From Patulibacter sp. (lineage in GTDB: Bacteria > Actinomycetota > Thermoleophilia > Solirubrobacterales > Solirubrobacteraceae), in contig NZ_JAURWA010000182.1 of NCBI RefSeq assembly GCF_030655195.1, positions 1-45,017 on the forward strand: 45,017 nt of DNA, read 5' to 3'. The position numbers and the translations under genes were made by a program. Shown piece by piece: positions 34,637-42,032 of the stretch; the stretch's first letter is position 1; every line of letters begins with the position of its first letter. The notes beneath the pieces are model-generated. The model saw only the letters and a list, made by a program, of their open reading frames with translations. It was not told the DNA's origin and searched no databases.

Positions 34637-35592
34637 ACGCCGGACCCGGCGCCGCGAGGCGCCTCCCGGCCCACCACCAGCGCCGCCGCGAGGGCCAGGC
34701 CGAGGCCGGCCACCGTCACCACGGTCAGCGGCTCGCCGAACATCGCCGCACCCCAGACCGCGGTCACGGGGGCGATCAGGAACAGCAGGCCGTTGACCGA
34801 CGTCACGCCGACCCGCTCGACGAGCAGCCAGTAGAGCCCGTAGCCCCCGAAGGTCGGCAGCAGCACCAGCCACGCCGTCGCGAGCCAGAAGTCGCCCGAC
34901 GACGGCGGCACCGCCGTCCCGGTCGCCAGCGCCAGGCCGGTGAAGACGACGGCGGAGGTCGAGCAGTGGATCGCCAGCGCGGTCATCGGCGGGGTCCGGA
35001 TCCGGGACCGGCGTTCGAGGAACGTCGAGGCGACGAGGCCCAGCATGCCGGTGAACGGCACGAGGTAGGCCCAGAACGGCGCGGTGCTCGCCGGGGACGT
35101 CGCGTCGGACCACGTGACGAGGACCACGCCCGTGAGGCCGAGCGCCAGGCCCGCCCACCCGCGACGACCGACGACGAGACCCAGGAGGGGGCCCACCAGG
35201 GCCGCCGCGACCAGGGGCTGCACGCCGTCGACGAGGGCCGTCGTGCCGGTGCTGACGCCCAGGCCGATCGCGCCGTAGACCGTGAGCAGGTACCCCGACT
35301 GCGAGAGCAGGCCGACCAGGACGTGGCGCCGGACCTCGGCCCGCGGGTGTCCGCGCAGACCGCGCCCGGCCCGCCGCAGGGCGAGCGGGACCAGGACGAC
35401 GGCGAGCGGGACGAACCGCCACATGAGCACCGTCGCGGTGGGCGCCTGACCGGCACCGAGCTTCGCCCCGATGAACCCCGAGGACCAGGAGACGACGAAC
35501 AGCACGCCGAGACCGACGGTGATCCAGGTGCTCCGGGAGGGGCGCGCCGCAACGATCCGCGGCCAAGGTATACCGATCGGTCTACTTGCCAT
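34627..35592 (-). CDS. EamA/DMT-family membrane exporter
   Basis: 321 residues with ten predicted helices in two EamA repeats (TVGLGVLFVVSWSSGFIGAKLGAG at the start of the first; AFWAYLVPFTGMLGLVAS in the second). VYGAIGLGVSTGTTALVDGVQPLVAA is the repeat-1 core. Family members export metabolites, amino acids or drugs. The ATG at 35592 is supported by TATAGT (minus, 35600-35605) 7 nt upstream. It is divergent from a TetR regulator whose probable operators cover this promoter and codons 3-8 of this gene, so it is very likely the regulator's target. Confidence 0.88.
   Translation of the reverse strand: MASRPIGIPWPRIVAARPSRSTWITVGLGVLFVVSWSSGFIGAKLGAGQAPTATVLMWRFVPLAVVLVPLALRRAGRGLRGHPRAEVRRHVLVGLLSQSGYLLTVYGAIGLGVSTGTTALVDGVQPLVAAALVGPLLGLVVGRRGWAGLALGLTGVVLVTWSDATSPASTAPFWAYLVPFTGMLGLVASTFLERRSRIRTPPMTALAIHCSTSAVVFTGLALATGTAVPPSSGDFWLATAWLVLLPTFGGYGLYWLLVERVGVTSVNGLLFLIAPVTAVWGAAMFGEPLTVVTVAGLGLALAAALVVGREAPRGAGSGVQP
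35568..35585. promoter_or_regulatory. TetR-type operator 1, inside the start of the exporter gene
   Basis: GTATACCGATCGGTCTAC is an 18-bp palindrome with one mismatched pair. It covers codons 3-8 of the EamA gene. Its centre is 33 bp from that of operator 2, about three helical turns. Confidence 0.75.
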
Positions 35593-35600
35593 CCCGGCGA

Positions 35601-35618
35601 CTATACCGATCGGTGTAC
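35601..35618. promoter_or_regulatory. TetR-type operator 2, over both divergent promoters
   Basis: CTATACCGATCGGTGTAC shares the TATACCGATCGGT core with operator 1. It contains the -10 of the exporter gene (minus, 35600-35605) and lies where the -35 of the TetR gene is expected, so one bound dimer would block both. Confidence 0.75.
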
Positions 35619-35639
35619 TCGGTGCTCTATGCTCGACCC

Positions 35640-36206
35640 ATGGCCGAGACGATCACGTGGACCCCGAAGGCGCGCGCGGTGCTCCGGGCGGCGTCCGAGC
35701 TCTTCTACGCCCGGGGCATCCACGCCGTCGGGGTCGACGCCGTGGCCGAGCGTGCGGGCGTGACGAAGAAGACGCTCTACGACCGCTTCGGCTCGAAGGA
35801 GCGTCTCGTCGCCGAGTACCTCGCCGAGCGCGACCGGCAGTGGCGCGAGGTCCTGCAGGGTCGCCTGGACGGAGCGGGGGACGACCCGCGGGAGCGGGTC
35901 GCCGCGGTCTTCGCCGCGGCCGGGCAGTGGTCGAGCGAGCGGGGGTCGCACGGCTGCGCGATGGTCAACGCCCACGCCGAGATCGACGACCCCGCCCACC
36001 CCGCCTTCACGGTGATGGTCGAGCAGAAGCGCTGGATGCTCGACCTGTTCACGGGTCTGGCCGCCGCCTCGGGCGCCGCGGACCCGAGCACCCTGGGCGC
36101 CGGGCTGATGCTGCTCCACGAGGGGGCGACGGTCGCGGCGGGGATGCGGGCCGTCGACGCGCCGTTCGCGGTCGCGGCCGGCGCGGCGGCCGCCCTCATG
36201 GCGTGA
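35640..36206 (+). CDS. TetR-family transcriptional regulator
   Basis: 188 residues. The N-terminal helix-turn-helix spans about 8-55 (AVLRAASELFYARGIHAVGVDAVAERAGVTKKTLYDRFGSKERLV). The ligand domain is alpha-helical, with GSHGCAMVNAHAEIDDPAHPAF, the pattern of the TetR_C_33-like group. The ATG at 35640 was chosen because TATGCT (35628-35633) lies 6 nt before it; the longer frame to 35586 would run through the operators. It probably represses itself and the divergent EamA exporter through the paired palindromes at 35568 and 35601. The ligand is unknown, perhaps a substrate of the exporter. Confidence 0.9.
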   Translation: MAETITWTPKARAVLRAASELFYARGIHAVGVDAVAERAGVTKKTLYDRFGSKERLVAEYLAERDRQWREVLQGRLDGAGDDPRERVAAVFAAAGQWSSERGSHGCAMVNAHAEIDDPAHPAFTVMVEQKRWMLDLFTGLAAASGAADPSTLGAGLMLLHEGATVAAGMRAVDAPFAVAAGAAAALMA

Positions 36207-36217
36207 GGCGACGGCGC

Positions 36218-36244
36218 CGACGGGCGCGCCGCCGGAGCCCGTCG
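36218..36244. terminator. hairpin between convergent genes
   Basis: CGACGGGC (36218-36225) pairs with GCCCGTCG (36237-36244) around an 11-nt loop, 11 nt after the TetR stop. The following 70 bp up to the oxidoreductase stop show nothing else. Confidence 0.5.
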
Positions 36245-36316
36245 CCCCCCGCCCGACGCCCCCGCCAGGGGCCCGACGCCACCTCCGCCCGGTACGAGGG
36301 CCCCGCGCCGCGCGCC

Positions 36317-37183
36317 TCAGTCGTGCGTGACGCCCTTGAAGAGCGCGGCCATGTCGTCCTCCCCGTGTCCCGCCTGCGCGGCGCGGTCGAGGTGCTCCGC
36401 GGCGACGGCGGCGATGCCGTTGCGCACGCCGGCCTCTCCTGCGGCGTCGCCGACGAGGCGGGCGTCCTTCAGCGCGTTCTTGACCGAGAACGCGGTCGGG
36501 TAGGCGTCGTCGAGCATCGACTGCCCCTTCACGTGGAGGTACGGCAGGTCGAGCGGACCGCCGGAGACGGCCTCGACGAAGAGCCGCGGGTCCAGGTCGA
36601 GCCCTTGGGCGAGCGCGAACGCCTCGGCCGTGGCGGCGGTGACGGCGAGGACCCACGAGTTGGCGACGAGCTTCAGCCGCGTCCCCGCCCCGGCGGCGCC
36701 CACCCGCATCGTCCGCGAGCCGACGGCGTCGAACACCGGCTGGGCGACGTCGATCGCGTCGTCGGCGCCGCTGGCGAGGATCACGAGCGTGCCGTCCTGC
36801 GCCGGACCCAGGGTGCCGAGGACGGGGGCGTCGACGAAGCGCGGGCCCAGGTCACCGGCCAGCTCGATCAGGCCCTGCGTCCCGGCCACGCCGACGGTGC
36901 TGGCCTGGATCCAGACCTGCTCGGTCGACAGGCCCGGTGCGGCGGCGGCGATCGTCTGCCGGACGGCGTCGGCGGCGTCGAGCATCGTCACGACGACGTC
37001 GGCGCCGCGGACGGCGTCGGCCGGGTCGGCGGCGAGCTCGGCGCCCTCGTCGGCCAGCGGGCGGGCCTTCTCGGCGGTCCGGTTCCAGACGCGGACGGTC
37101 AGGCCGGCCCGCAACAGGTTCGACACCATCGGGGCGCCCATGGTGCCGGTGCCGAGGAACGCGACGACGGGGGTGCTGGGCAT
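36317..37183 (-). CDS. NAD(P)-dependent beta-hydroxyacid dehydrogenase (HIBADH/GLYR family)
   Basis: 288 residues. The N-terminal Rossmann motif VVAFLGTGTMGAPMVSNLLRAG is followed by VWNRTAEKA (Arg suggests NADPH). FVDAPVLGTLGPAQDGTLVILASG is the substrate-binding DAPVSG-like motif, with the last S-G changed to L-G. GAGTRLKLVANSWVLAVTAATAEAFALA holds the catalytic Lys. Family members oxidise 3-hydroxyisobutyrate or reduce succinic semialdehyde/glyoxylate. The ATG at 37183 has AGGAG 6 nt upstream, and the region before it does not look coding. Confidence 0.88.
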   Translation of the reverse strand: MPSTPVVAFLGTGTMGAPMVSNLLRAGLTVRVWNRTAEKARPLADEGAELAADPADAVRGADVVVTMLDAADAVRQTIAAAAPGLSTEQVWIQASTVGVAGTQGLIELAGDLGPRFVDAPVLGTLGPAQDGTLVILASGADDAIDVAQPVFDAVGSRTMRVGAAGAGTRLKLVANSWVLAVTAATAEAFALAQGLDLDPRLFVEAVSGGPLDLPYLHVKGQSMLDDAYPTAFSVKNALKDARLVGDAAGEAGVRNGIAAVAAEHLDRAAQAGHGEDDMAALFKGVTHD

Positions 37184-37323
37184 GGGGGACTCCTGCTCTT
37201 CGAGGACGGTCGCGCGGTCGCGCGGTCCCGGTGCAGCTACCCGGAACGCGTCGCCGCGACGAGCGCCCTGGTCGGGCGTCGCCCCCCGTGGGAGGATCGG
37301 GCGACCCGAGCAGGAGCGCACCC

Positions 37324-37629
37324 ATGGCCGACACCCTCGTCACCTCCGACGTCACCACGCCGACCCTCTACGTCTGTCACATCGACGCGAAGATGCCCCG
37401 CCTGCACCCGTGCGCGAAGGCCCACGCCGCGCTGGAGGGCGCCGGCATCGCGCACGACAAGATCGTCTACGGCAAGGGTCGGCCCTTCGGCATCGGGGCC
37501 GCGGGCACCCGGGGCGACCTGGAGCGGGTCAGCGGGCAGGAGAAGCTCCCCGTCCTCGTGCTGCCCGGCGGCGAGACCGTGTCCGGGAGCGGGTCGATCG
37601 TCCGCTGGGCCCGGGAGCACGCCGGCTGA
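37324..37629 (+). CDS. glutaredoxin/glutathione-S-transferase N-domain-like protein
   Basis: 101 residues with a thioredoxin-like fold: LYVCHIDAKMPRLHPCAKAHAALEGAGIAHDKIVYGKG, then KLPVLVLPGGETVSGSGSIVRWA, which contains the cis-Pro (LPV) and the Ser-rich loop of GST N-domains. The cysteines C18 and C30 or so are too far apart for a classic CxxC. The usual GST C-terminal domain is missing. A redox or thiol-binding role is possible. AGGAG lies 9 nt before the ATG, and GAGGAT (from about 37292) may be the -10. Confidence 0.7.
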   Translation: MADTLVTSDVTTPTLYVCHIDAKMPRLHPCAKAHAALEGAGIAHDKIVYGKGRPFGIGAAGTRGDLERVSGQEKLPVLVLPGGETVSGSGSIVRWAREHAG

Positions 37630-37716
37630 GCGCCGCGGGCCGCCGGCGTCCGAGGGTGGCCGGGACGGTGGTCCTCGACGTCCGGGACGTTCGCGACGAT
37701 CGATGACCGACGACCC

Positions 37717-38271
37717 ATGACGGACCAGCGCGCGACCGGGTGGCTCCGGCGGATCCTCGACGCGCTGGGCGGTGCGGTCGCGGGCGACGCCGCGGACGCG
37801 CGAGGCGGGGCGAGGACGAGGGCCGCCCCGGTCGGCGGAGACGACCCGGAGCGGCGGGAGGATCCGACGTCCCAGGTCCTGACCGCCGACGGCGGCGAGC
37901 TCGACGAGCTGCTCCGGCGGTCCGCCGGGCGTGGCGGAGAGGTCGCGCCGGACGAGGCGGCCGCCCTGCGGTCGAGCGTCCGGGCGTCCGGGCTCGTCGT
38001 CCTGCACCTCCGCCGCGAGGGCCCGCTCGTCCTGCGCGACGAGGACCTGCCGGACGACGCGGTCGCGGTGGTCGCGTGGCTCCCCGACGGGGCGGAGTCG
38101 TCCGCCGGCGGTCCCCCGGGAGCCGACCGCCCCGGCGGGTCCGAGGCCCCGGCCGTCGCGCTGCTGCAGCTCACCGCGGCCGAGATCCGCGGGCTTCGCA
38201 CCGCGCGGGTGCCGATCGCCGTCGCCCAGGCGCTCTGGGAGGCGGGGTCCGCGCGGCTCGACGAGGACTGA
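37717..38271 (+). CDS. protein of unknown function, 184 residues
   Basis: I do not recognise this protein. The first 12 residues could form an amphipathic helix (WLRRILDALGGAV). A disordered, charged stretch of about 50 residues follows, then an alpha/beta region (SSVRASGLVVLHLRREGPLVLRDEDLPDDAVAVVAWL) and a C-terminal helical part (LTAAEIRGLRTARVPIAVAQALWEAG). No signal peptide, cysteine or catalytic motif is seen. A five-codon frame, ATG at 37703 to TGA at 37720, overlaps its ATG (ATGA). Codon use is coding-like throughout. Confidence 0.65.
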   Translation: MTDQRATGWLRRILDALGGAVAGDAADARGGARTRAAPVGGDDPERREDPTSQVLTADGGELDELLRRSAGRGGEVAPDEAAALRSSVRASGLVVLHLRREGPLVLRDEDLPDDAVAVVAWLPDGAESSAGGPPGADRPGGSEAPAVALLQLTAAEIRGLRTARVPIAVAQALWEAGSARLDED

Positions 38272-38291
38272 GGGGAGGCGCGAACGCCCCC
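38272..38291. terminator. short hairpin between convergent genes
   Basis: GGCG/CGCC around a CGAA loop, extended by GGGG/CCC with one bulged A, in the 26-bp gap between the unknown gene and the PH-domain gene. Confidence 0.45.
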
Positions 38292-38297
38292 GCTCGG

Positions 38298-38861
38298 TCA
38301 GATGCCCTGGCCCTGGTCCCCCGAGCCGCCCTCGCGCGGCGACGTGCGGCCGCGGACCCGGGCGTCGGCCTCGGCCTCGGCGCGGGCGGTGCGGTCGCGC
38401 TCGGAGTCGAAGGCGCTGCGCTGGGTCCGGTCCACGAGCCGGACGAGGGCGTCGGGGTTGGCCACGCCGGTCATGCGGAAGCGCGAGCCGTCGTCGCCGG
38501 CGGTGTCGTAGTCGACCGTGCCGATGCGGAGCAGGCGGTCGGCGACGGACTGGTCGAGCGTGACGTTCTGGATCCGGTCCAGGCGGGTCTGCTGGACCTC
38601 CTTCGAGAGGAAGCCCTCCCGGACCTGGATCCGCTGGCTCGTGACCATGTACGTCGTCCTGGAGCGCTCCGCCCAGAGCAGGCCGACGGCGACCAGGGCG
38701 ATGACGACGCCCGCGGCGATGCCGATCCCGATCTCGGCGATCAACCCGACGACCACGCCGACCAGGATCGCGCCGACGACGACCGCCACGTGCTTGCCGA
38801 ACTGGCTGCGCCACGAGGGGCTCGTGGAGAAGATCTGGGTCTCGTCGTCGTTCAGGTCCAT
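38298..38861 (-). CDS. bacterial PH-domain membrane protein (DUF304/YdbS-like)
   Basis: 187 residues. An acidic N-terminus (DLNDDETQIFSTSPSWRSQ) is followed by two adjacent membrane helices (HVAVVVGAILVGVVVGLIAEIG and GIAAGVVIALVAVGLLW). A bPH_2 domain follows: TTYMVTSQRIQVREGFLSKEVQQTRLDRIQNVTLDQSVADRLLRIGTVDYDTAG. The tail is rich in Arg and Gly. The family is common in actinobacteria with no settled function. The ATG at 38861 follows TATCGT (minus, 38869-38874) by 7 nt, a leaderless start. It is divergent from priA. Confidence 0.85.
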   Translation of the reverse strand: MDLNDDETQIFSTSPSWRSQFGKHVAVVVGAILVGVVVGLIAEIGIGIAAGVVIALVAVGLLWAERSRTTYMVTSQRIQVREGFLSKEVQQTRLDRIQNVTLDQSVADRLLRIGTVDYDTAGDDGSRFRMTGVANPDALVRLVDRTQRSAFDSERDRTARAEAEADARVRGRTSPREGGSGDQGQGI

Positions 38862-39058
38862 GCCCGCGACGATACCGGCGGACAGGGCGGTCGACGGAGT
38901 CGGGTGAACGGTGGACGCCCCGGGGATCGCCCGAACGTCCGCCGTCGGCCGCCGGCCCGCCGCGGGCGGGTGGCGTCCGGGGCCGCCCCGGCCCCCGTCC
39001 GTGCCGGAACACCCGCCGCCCGCCGTCCCGCGCCGACCTCCTGCGACCATCCCCCGAG

Positions 39059-41269
39059 GTGTTCGGTCCGCGCGTCATCCAGGTCGAGCCGCTGGTCTCG
39101 GCCCGCGGCGTCCGTGGCCCGTTCGACTACGCCCGCCCCGAGGGGTGCGACATCGGCGCGGTGGTGGACGTCCCGTTCGGCCGGCAGCGGCTGCGGGGCG
39201 TGGTGACCGGGCTGGCGGAGGACTCCGCGCACCGCCTGAAGGCCCCGACGGCGGTCTCGGACGTCTCGCTCCCGCCGCAGCTCGTCCGCCTGGCGCTGTG
39301 GATGGCGGACGACATCGTCTCGACGCGCGCCCGCTGCCTCGAGCTGCTCCTGCCGCCGGAGGGCGTGGGGGAGCGCACGCGGTTCTGGGCGGAGCCGGTC
39401 CACCCGTCGGCCGCGGGCCCGCAGGGCACCGGCGGCGGGTCGACCCCGGGCGACGTCCCGTCCTCCGGGGAGGGCTCGGCCACCGACGGCCCTCCGGCAC
39501 CGCCGACCGACCCCTGGGCCGGCGTCCGCCTCAACGCCAACCAGCGCGCCCTGCTCGACCGCCTGCCGGGCTGGACGGGCGACGACCTCCCGGCGCTCCG
39601 GCGGCTCGAGGCCCGCGGCCTGGTGACGATCGAGGCCCGCGCGCACGGCCGCCGGCCCGATCACGCGTCGATCGGGGCGCTCCACGGCGACGGGCGCACG
39701 GCGCCGCTCCTGAACCCCGACCAGGCGCTCGCCGTCGAACGCATCGCCGGGGTGCTCGCCGACCCCGACCTGCCGGTCCGCGAGCGCCGGCTCCTGCTGC
39801 ACGGCGTCACCGGCTCCGGCAAGACCGAGGTCTACCTGCAGGCCGCGGAGCGGGTGGTCGCCGCCGGGCGGACCGTGCTCGTGCTGGTCCCCGAGATCGC
39901 GCTGACCCCGCAGACGGTGCAGCGGTTCCGCCGGCGGCTGGGGGAGACCGTCGCCGTCCTGCACTCCGGGCTGTCCAAGGGCGAGCGGCGCGACGAGTGG
40001 TGGCGCCTGCGGTCGGGCGAGGCGCGGGTCTGCGTCGGGCCGATGTCGACGGTCTTCGCCCCCGTCTCCGACCTGGGTCTCGTCATCGTCGACGAGGAGC
40101 ACGACCCGGCGTACAAGCACGACGGCGACCCGCGCTACGACGCCCGGCGCGTCGCCGCCTGGCGCGCCGGGGACTCCGGGGCCGTCCTGCTGGCCGGCTC
40201 CGCGACCCCGCGTCCGGAGTCGTGGGCGTCCCTGCGACGGATCGGCCTGCCGCGGCGCGCCGACGGCGGCGAGATGCCCCACGTCCGGCTGATCGACGTC
40301 CGGGCCACCCGCGGTGCGCTCCATCCCGACGTCCACCGCGCGATCGCCGACGCCCGCAAGGCGATCGTCCTGCTCAACCGGCGGGGCTGGGCGACCTGGA
40401 TGGAGTGCGCGGACTGCGGCCACACGTGGGAGTGCCCCAACTGCGACGTCTCGCTCGTCCTTCACGGCGGGCGGTCCGAGCGCACCGGGCGCACCTCGGG
40501 CGTCCTGCGCTGCCACCACTGCGGCCACCAGGAACGGCCCCCGGAGCGGTGCGTCTCGTGCAGCTCGGTCTCGGTCGGCCAGCACGGCCTCGGCACGGAG
40601 CAGCTGGCGGAGGACCTGCCCGGCCACGTCTACCGCCTGGACGCCGACGTCCGCGACCGCTCGTCGGTGCTCGAGGCGTTCGGCGCCGCGGATCACGGGA
40701 TCCTCGTCGGCACCCAGATGATCGCCAAGGGCCACGACTTCCCCGGCGTCGAGCTCGGCGTCGTCGTCGACGCCGACGCGACCCTGCGGTTCCCGGACTT
40801 CCGCAGCCAGGAGCGCACGTTCCAGCTCGTCGCCCAGCTCGCCGGTCGGGCCGGCCGCGGCGGCGGCTCGGACGCCCCGGCGCGCGTCCTGGTCCAGACG
40901 CGGTCGCCGGACGACCCGTCGCTGCGCTTCGCCGCCCGCCACGACGCCCACGGGTTCGTGGTCGAGGAGATCGAGCGCCGTCGGCTCCACGGCTACCCGC
41001 CGTTCTCGACGATCGTGCGCGTGGTCTGCGAGCACGAGGACGAGCGGCGCGTCCAGGCCGCCGCCGACGACCTCGTCCTGCGGATGCCGGCCGACACGAT
41101 GGGCCCCGTCCCGCTCTTCCGCAGGCAGGCGCGCTTCCGGCGCCAGCTGCTGGTCAAGGCGGTCTCGCGCGCCGCGACGGTCGCGGCGGTCCGCGACGCC
41201 GTCGCCGCGGTGGTCGACGACAACGCCCACCGCGGCGTGGTGCTGGCGATCGAGGTCGACCCGCGCTGA
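39059..41269 (+). CDS. priA: primosomal protein N' (replication restart helicase PriA)
   Basis: 736 residues. The N-terminal DNA-binding part (VEPLVSARGVRGPFDYARPEGCDIG) is followed by a low-complexity insert (about 115-150), the helicase core with Walker A GVTGSGKTEVY and DEEH in IVDEEHDPAYKHDGDPRYDAR, and motif III GSATPRPESW. The zinc cysteines are CADCGHTWECPNC, CHHCGH and CVSC. Helicase motifs IVa-VI follow, including LVGTQMIAKGHDFPGVELG and QVAGRAGR-like QLAGRAGRGG. Many actinobacterial PriA proteins have lost helicase motifs, but here they all look intact. The GTG at 39059 follows GACCAT (39045-39050) by 8 nt. Confidence 0.95.
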   Translation: MFGPRVIQVEPLVSARGVRGPFDYARPEGCDIGAVVDVPFGRQRLRGVVTGLAEDSAHRLKAPTAVSDVSLPPQLVRLALWMADDIVSTRARCLELLLPPEGVGERTRFWAEPVHPSAAGPQGTGGGSTPGDVPSSGEGSATDGPPAPPTDPWAGVRLNANQRALLDRLPGWTGDDLPALRRLEARGLVTIEARAHGRRPDHASIGALHGDGRTAPLLNPDQALAVERIAGVLADPDLPVRERRLLLHGVTGSGKTEVYLQAAERVVAAGRTVLVLVPEIALTPQTVQRFRRRLGETVAVLHSGLSKGERRDEWWRLRSGEARVCVGPMSTVFAPVSDLGLVIVDEEHDPAYKHDGDPRYDARRVAAWRAGDSGAVLLAGSATPRPESWASLRRIGLPRRADGGEMPHVRLIDVRATRGALHPDVHRAIADARKAIVLLNRRGWATWMECADCGHTWECPNCDVSLVLHGGRSERTGRTSGVLRCHHCGHQERPPERCVSCSSVSVGQHGLGTEQLAEDLPGHVYRLDADVRDRSSVLEAFGAADHGILVGTQMIAKGHDFPGVELGVVVDADATLRFPDFRSQERTFQLVAQLAGRAGRGGGSDAPARVLVQTRSPDDPSLRFAARHDAHGFVVEEIERRRLHGYPPFSTIVRVVCEHEDERRVQAAADDLVLRMPADTMGPVPLFRRQARFRRQLLVKAVSRAATVAAVRDAVAAVVDDNAHRGVVLAIEVDPR

Positions 41270-41320
41270 GGTCGCCCGAGGGGTGGGGCGGGGCACACGG
41301 CGCCGTGGCACCCTGGACCG

Positions 41321-41896
41321 ATGCCCTCCGACGACCGCCCCGCCCCGACGACCGGCCGCAACGTCGAGCTGAAGGCGCGGTGCGGCGACGTCGAGGAGAC
41401 CGAGCGCCGGGCGCTCGCCGCCGGCGCGGTGCCCACCGCGGTCCTGCACCAGCGCGACACGTACTTCGCCGCCCCGCACGGGCGGCTGAAGCTGCGCGAG
41501 GAGCGCCGCGAGCCGTGGCCCGGGTACGCCGGCGAGCACGACCTGACGGCCGAGCTCGTCCACTACGAGCGCACCGACGAGGCGACCGCCCGCGGCAGCG
41601 CCTACGACCTGCTGCCGGTCGACGACCCGGCCACCGTCCGGGCGACGCTCGACGAGCGCCTCGGGGTCACGGTCGAGGTCCTGAAGACCCGCGGCCTCCT
41701 GCTCCGGCAGGGCGTCCGGATCCACCTCGACGACGTCGACGGCCTCGGGACGTTCGTGGAGCTCGAGGCCGTCGTCGGTCCCGCGGGCGACGAGGAGGAG
41801 TGCGCCGCGAAGGTGGCGGAGCTGCGGGAGCTGCTCGGGATCGAGGACGCCGACGTGCAGGCGCAAGGCTACGCGGGCCTGCTGACGAGGAACTGA
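41321..41896 (+). CDS. CYTH-domain protein (class IV adenylate cyclase / triphosphatase-like)
   Basis: 191 residues of the triphosphate tunnel fold. The strand motif ExExK is present as NVELKAR (first Glu replaced by Asn, a change I recall in a subgroup annotated as class IV adenylate cyclases). LHQRDTYFAAPHGRLKLREE and the later VRIHLDDVDGLGTFVELEAVV are conserved, the latter with acidic metal ligands. The substrate is a triphosphate such as ATP, ThTP or polyphosphate; it cannot be told which. The ATG at 41321 follows CACCCT (41309-41314) by 6 nt. It is convergent with dinB. Confidence 0.85.
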   Translation: MPSDDRPAPTTGRNVELKARCGDVEETERRALAAGAVPTAVLHQRDTYFAAPHGRLKLREERREPWPGYAGEHDLTAELVHYERTDEATARGSAYDLLPVDDPATVRATLDERLGVTVEVLKTRGLLLRQGVRIHLDDVDGLGTFVELEAVVGPAGDEEECAAKVAELRELLGIEDADVQAQGYAGLLTRN

Positions 41897-41937
41897 AGGA
41901 CAGGCGGCAGGATCGCGAGGGCCCGCCCCTCCGCTTC

Positions 41938-42032
41938 GCCCTCCGCCCTGGCCCGCGGAGTCGTCCTGCGCAGCCCGCCCCGTCTGCCCTCCGCCCTGGC
42001 CCGCCGCAGCGGAGTCGTCCTGCTCAGCCCGC
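41938..42032. repeat. imperfect tandem repeat between CYTH and dinB genes
   Basis: GCCCTCCGCCCTGGCCCGC begins two copies (41938-41978 and 41986-42032), each ending in GGAGTCGTCCTG(C/G..)CAGCCCGC. The second has an extra 7 nt inside. The end of copy 2 reaches the dinB stop codon. The repeat has the feel of a duplicated gene tail and fills most of the 127-bp gap; no terminator hairpin is obvious. Confidence 0.55.
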
